64,000 nt of DNA, taken from the NCBI RefSeq assembly GCF_025566885.1, contig NZ_JAOQJQ010000001.1, positions 806,001 through 870,000 of the forward strand, written 5' to 3'. The position numbers were made by a program, and so were the translations under genes. Shown piece after piece: positions 63,225-64,000 of this stretch (positions within the stretch are counted from its first letter, which is position 1; each line of letters opens with the position of its first letter). Origin of the DNA: Brotonthovivens ammoniilytica (lineage in GTDB: Bacteria; Bacillota; Clostridia; Lachnospirales; Lachnospiraceae). The notes beneath the pieces were generated by a model. It was not told the DNA's origin. It was given only the letters and a program-made list of their open reading frames with translations, and did not search any database.

Positions 63225-64000
63225 CTAAAAGCTTTTCAGATATGCTTCCTTCCAGCTCTCAGCAAGCCCGGCATTTTCTTTTGCCTGGTCTGCACTCAAA
63301 TCTCCCCCCTGCCCGGCATTGACTCTGCCCCGTTCCTGATACAAAGACGGGTCAAGGGATATTTTCTCAAAGGCTTCTAGGGCTGATTTCATAGTCTCAA
63401 AATCAATCTGCTGCCCGGCGCCATTTTTCCCGATTGTCTCAGAGCTGTCCATAAAATTTAAACAGTAAAGATAGGCCTGCCGGCTCTTTTCGGCAGGATA
63501 CTGCTCACAGGCTTTTAAAAAACATTCTGCTGCCTCCGGAAATAAAAAACTGCGTGCATATGCTACTCCCTGGTTGTGATAAAGAGCCCCCCGCAGCTCA
63601 TCTGTCATTTTATTCTGATTTTCAGGTTTTAGAAGATGGCGGTATTCAGCAGCCGCAAAAGCATACTTTCCATGGAGCAGATACTGATCTGCTTTCAGCT
63701 TCCGGCATTCCATAACAGCCTTGCCGTCCACACTCTCAAACAGTTCCTCCATGCGCGCAAGCTCCTCCTGATCATAAAGGCCGCTTTTTTCCAAAATCAG
63801 CAATGCCCCACGGAAAAGAGGTTCTTTTCTTCTCAGCTTTAGATCTAGTTCCCTGGCCAGCTCCAAAAAACCAATCTCTTGTTTCAGCCAGAGACACAAA
63901 CCAAGATTTAACAGCTTTTTATCTACCATATAAAAATTTTCTTCTATATAATAGCAGAGCTCCTCTAGAGAATACAGTGGAAATCCGATATTCTGTATCA
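63225..64000 (-). CDS. Hypothetical helical-repeat protein, partial (continues past the window end)
   Basis: The frame ending at 63225 stays open to the last base: before MVDKKLLNLGLCLW the sequence reads QNIGFPLYSLEELCYYIEEN, so the real start lies beyond 64000. The protein is helical; KYAFAAAEYRHLL and GVAYARSFLFPEAAECFLKA look like two TPR-type repeats (about residues 95-160 of the shorter frame). No enzyme motif. The YSLEELCYYI segment recurs in uncharacterised Lachnospiraceae proteins, as far as I recall. Function unknown. Confidence 0.7.
   Translation of the reverse strand, partial: IQNIGFPLYSLEELCYYIEENFYMVDKKLLNLGLCLWLKQEIGFLELARELDLKLRRKEPLFRGALLILEKSGLYDQEELARMEELFESVDGKAVMECRKLKADQYLLHGKYAFAAAEYRHLLKPENQNKMTDELRGALYHNQGVAYARSFLFPEAAECFLKACEQYPAEKSRQAYLYCLNFMDSSETIGKNGAGQQIDFETMKSALEAFEKISLDPSLYQERGRVNAGQGGDLSADQAKENAGLAESWKEAYLKSF

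Noticed and set aside
1..64000. CRISPR arrays, rRNA and tRNA genes
   Set aside because: I saw no regularly spaced repeats, no rRNA signatures and no convincing tRNA cloverleaf when reading the gaps; a dedicated scan could still find a tRNA.

Overview
The window looks like chromosome of a spore-forming, anaerobic, low-to-mid GC Firmicute, most likely a gut Lachnospiraceae (Clostridia). The evidence is sporulation sigma K, a cotJABC spore-coat operon, CodY, a monomeric [FeFe] hydrogenase, FabK-type fatty-acid synthesis with a fused accDA gene, and clostridial style promoters and Shine-Dalgarno sites. The family assignment is inference from gene content. Most genes lie on the minus strand. Layout: 1-5.5 kb is a five-gene Opp/Dpp/Nik-type ABC importer preceded (at the window edge) by the first codons of another ABC ATPase and by a strongly folded intergenic RNA. 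5.8-7.1 kb holds a membrane protein and a RelE/Phd toxin-antitoxin pair. 7.3-27.1 kb is a catabolic island. It carries a bifurcating EtfAB/FAD-dehydrogenase trio (lctBCD-like) with two GntR-type operators, a UroD-like methyltransferase, a UbiD decarboxylase with an old-yellow-enzyme/FadH-like reductase, a fucose-isomerase-like protein, a SufE protein with an unknown partner, an MFS carrier, and three PucR-type activators. Each activator is divergent from one of these catabolic genes. An amidase and an alkyl-DNA repair gene are embedded in it. 27.2-31.3 kb is an AT-rich mobile remnant: a RhuM-like gene, a parA gene broken by a frameshift and fused by deletion to the tail of an ICE SNF2/methylase protein, and a two-gene AbiTii-like system whose two proteins share an amyloid-like motif. 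31.4-51.5 kb is core genome: tsf-rpsB, codY, topA-dprA-comM, sigK, an RluA synthase, trpS, and the full fab/acc operon behind a near-consensus sigma-A promoter with a FabT-like operator. 51.6-58.5 kb has a DUF1292 gene, a UvrD-like helicase, about 1.1 kb of decayed coding sequence, the [FeFe] hydrogenase and cotJABC. 58.6-63.0 kb is a pantothenate/CoA block (panG-panB-panC-panD-coaBC), and the window ends inside a helical-repeat hypothetical gene. How the genes work together: the pan/coaBC block, acc/fab operon and CodY form the biosynthetic core. The PucR-regulated island looks like an accessory route for a hydroxylated aromatic, methoxylated or glycosidic substrate feeding electrons through EtfAB, but no substrate can be fixed from sequence. 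The most novel candidate is the AbiTii pair with the shared NNFYxE...QG motif; the next are the PucR-controlled island and the folded RNA at 245-385.
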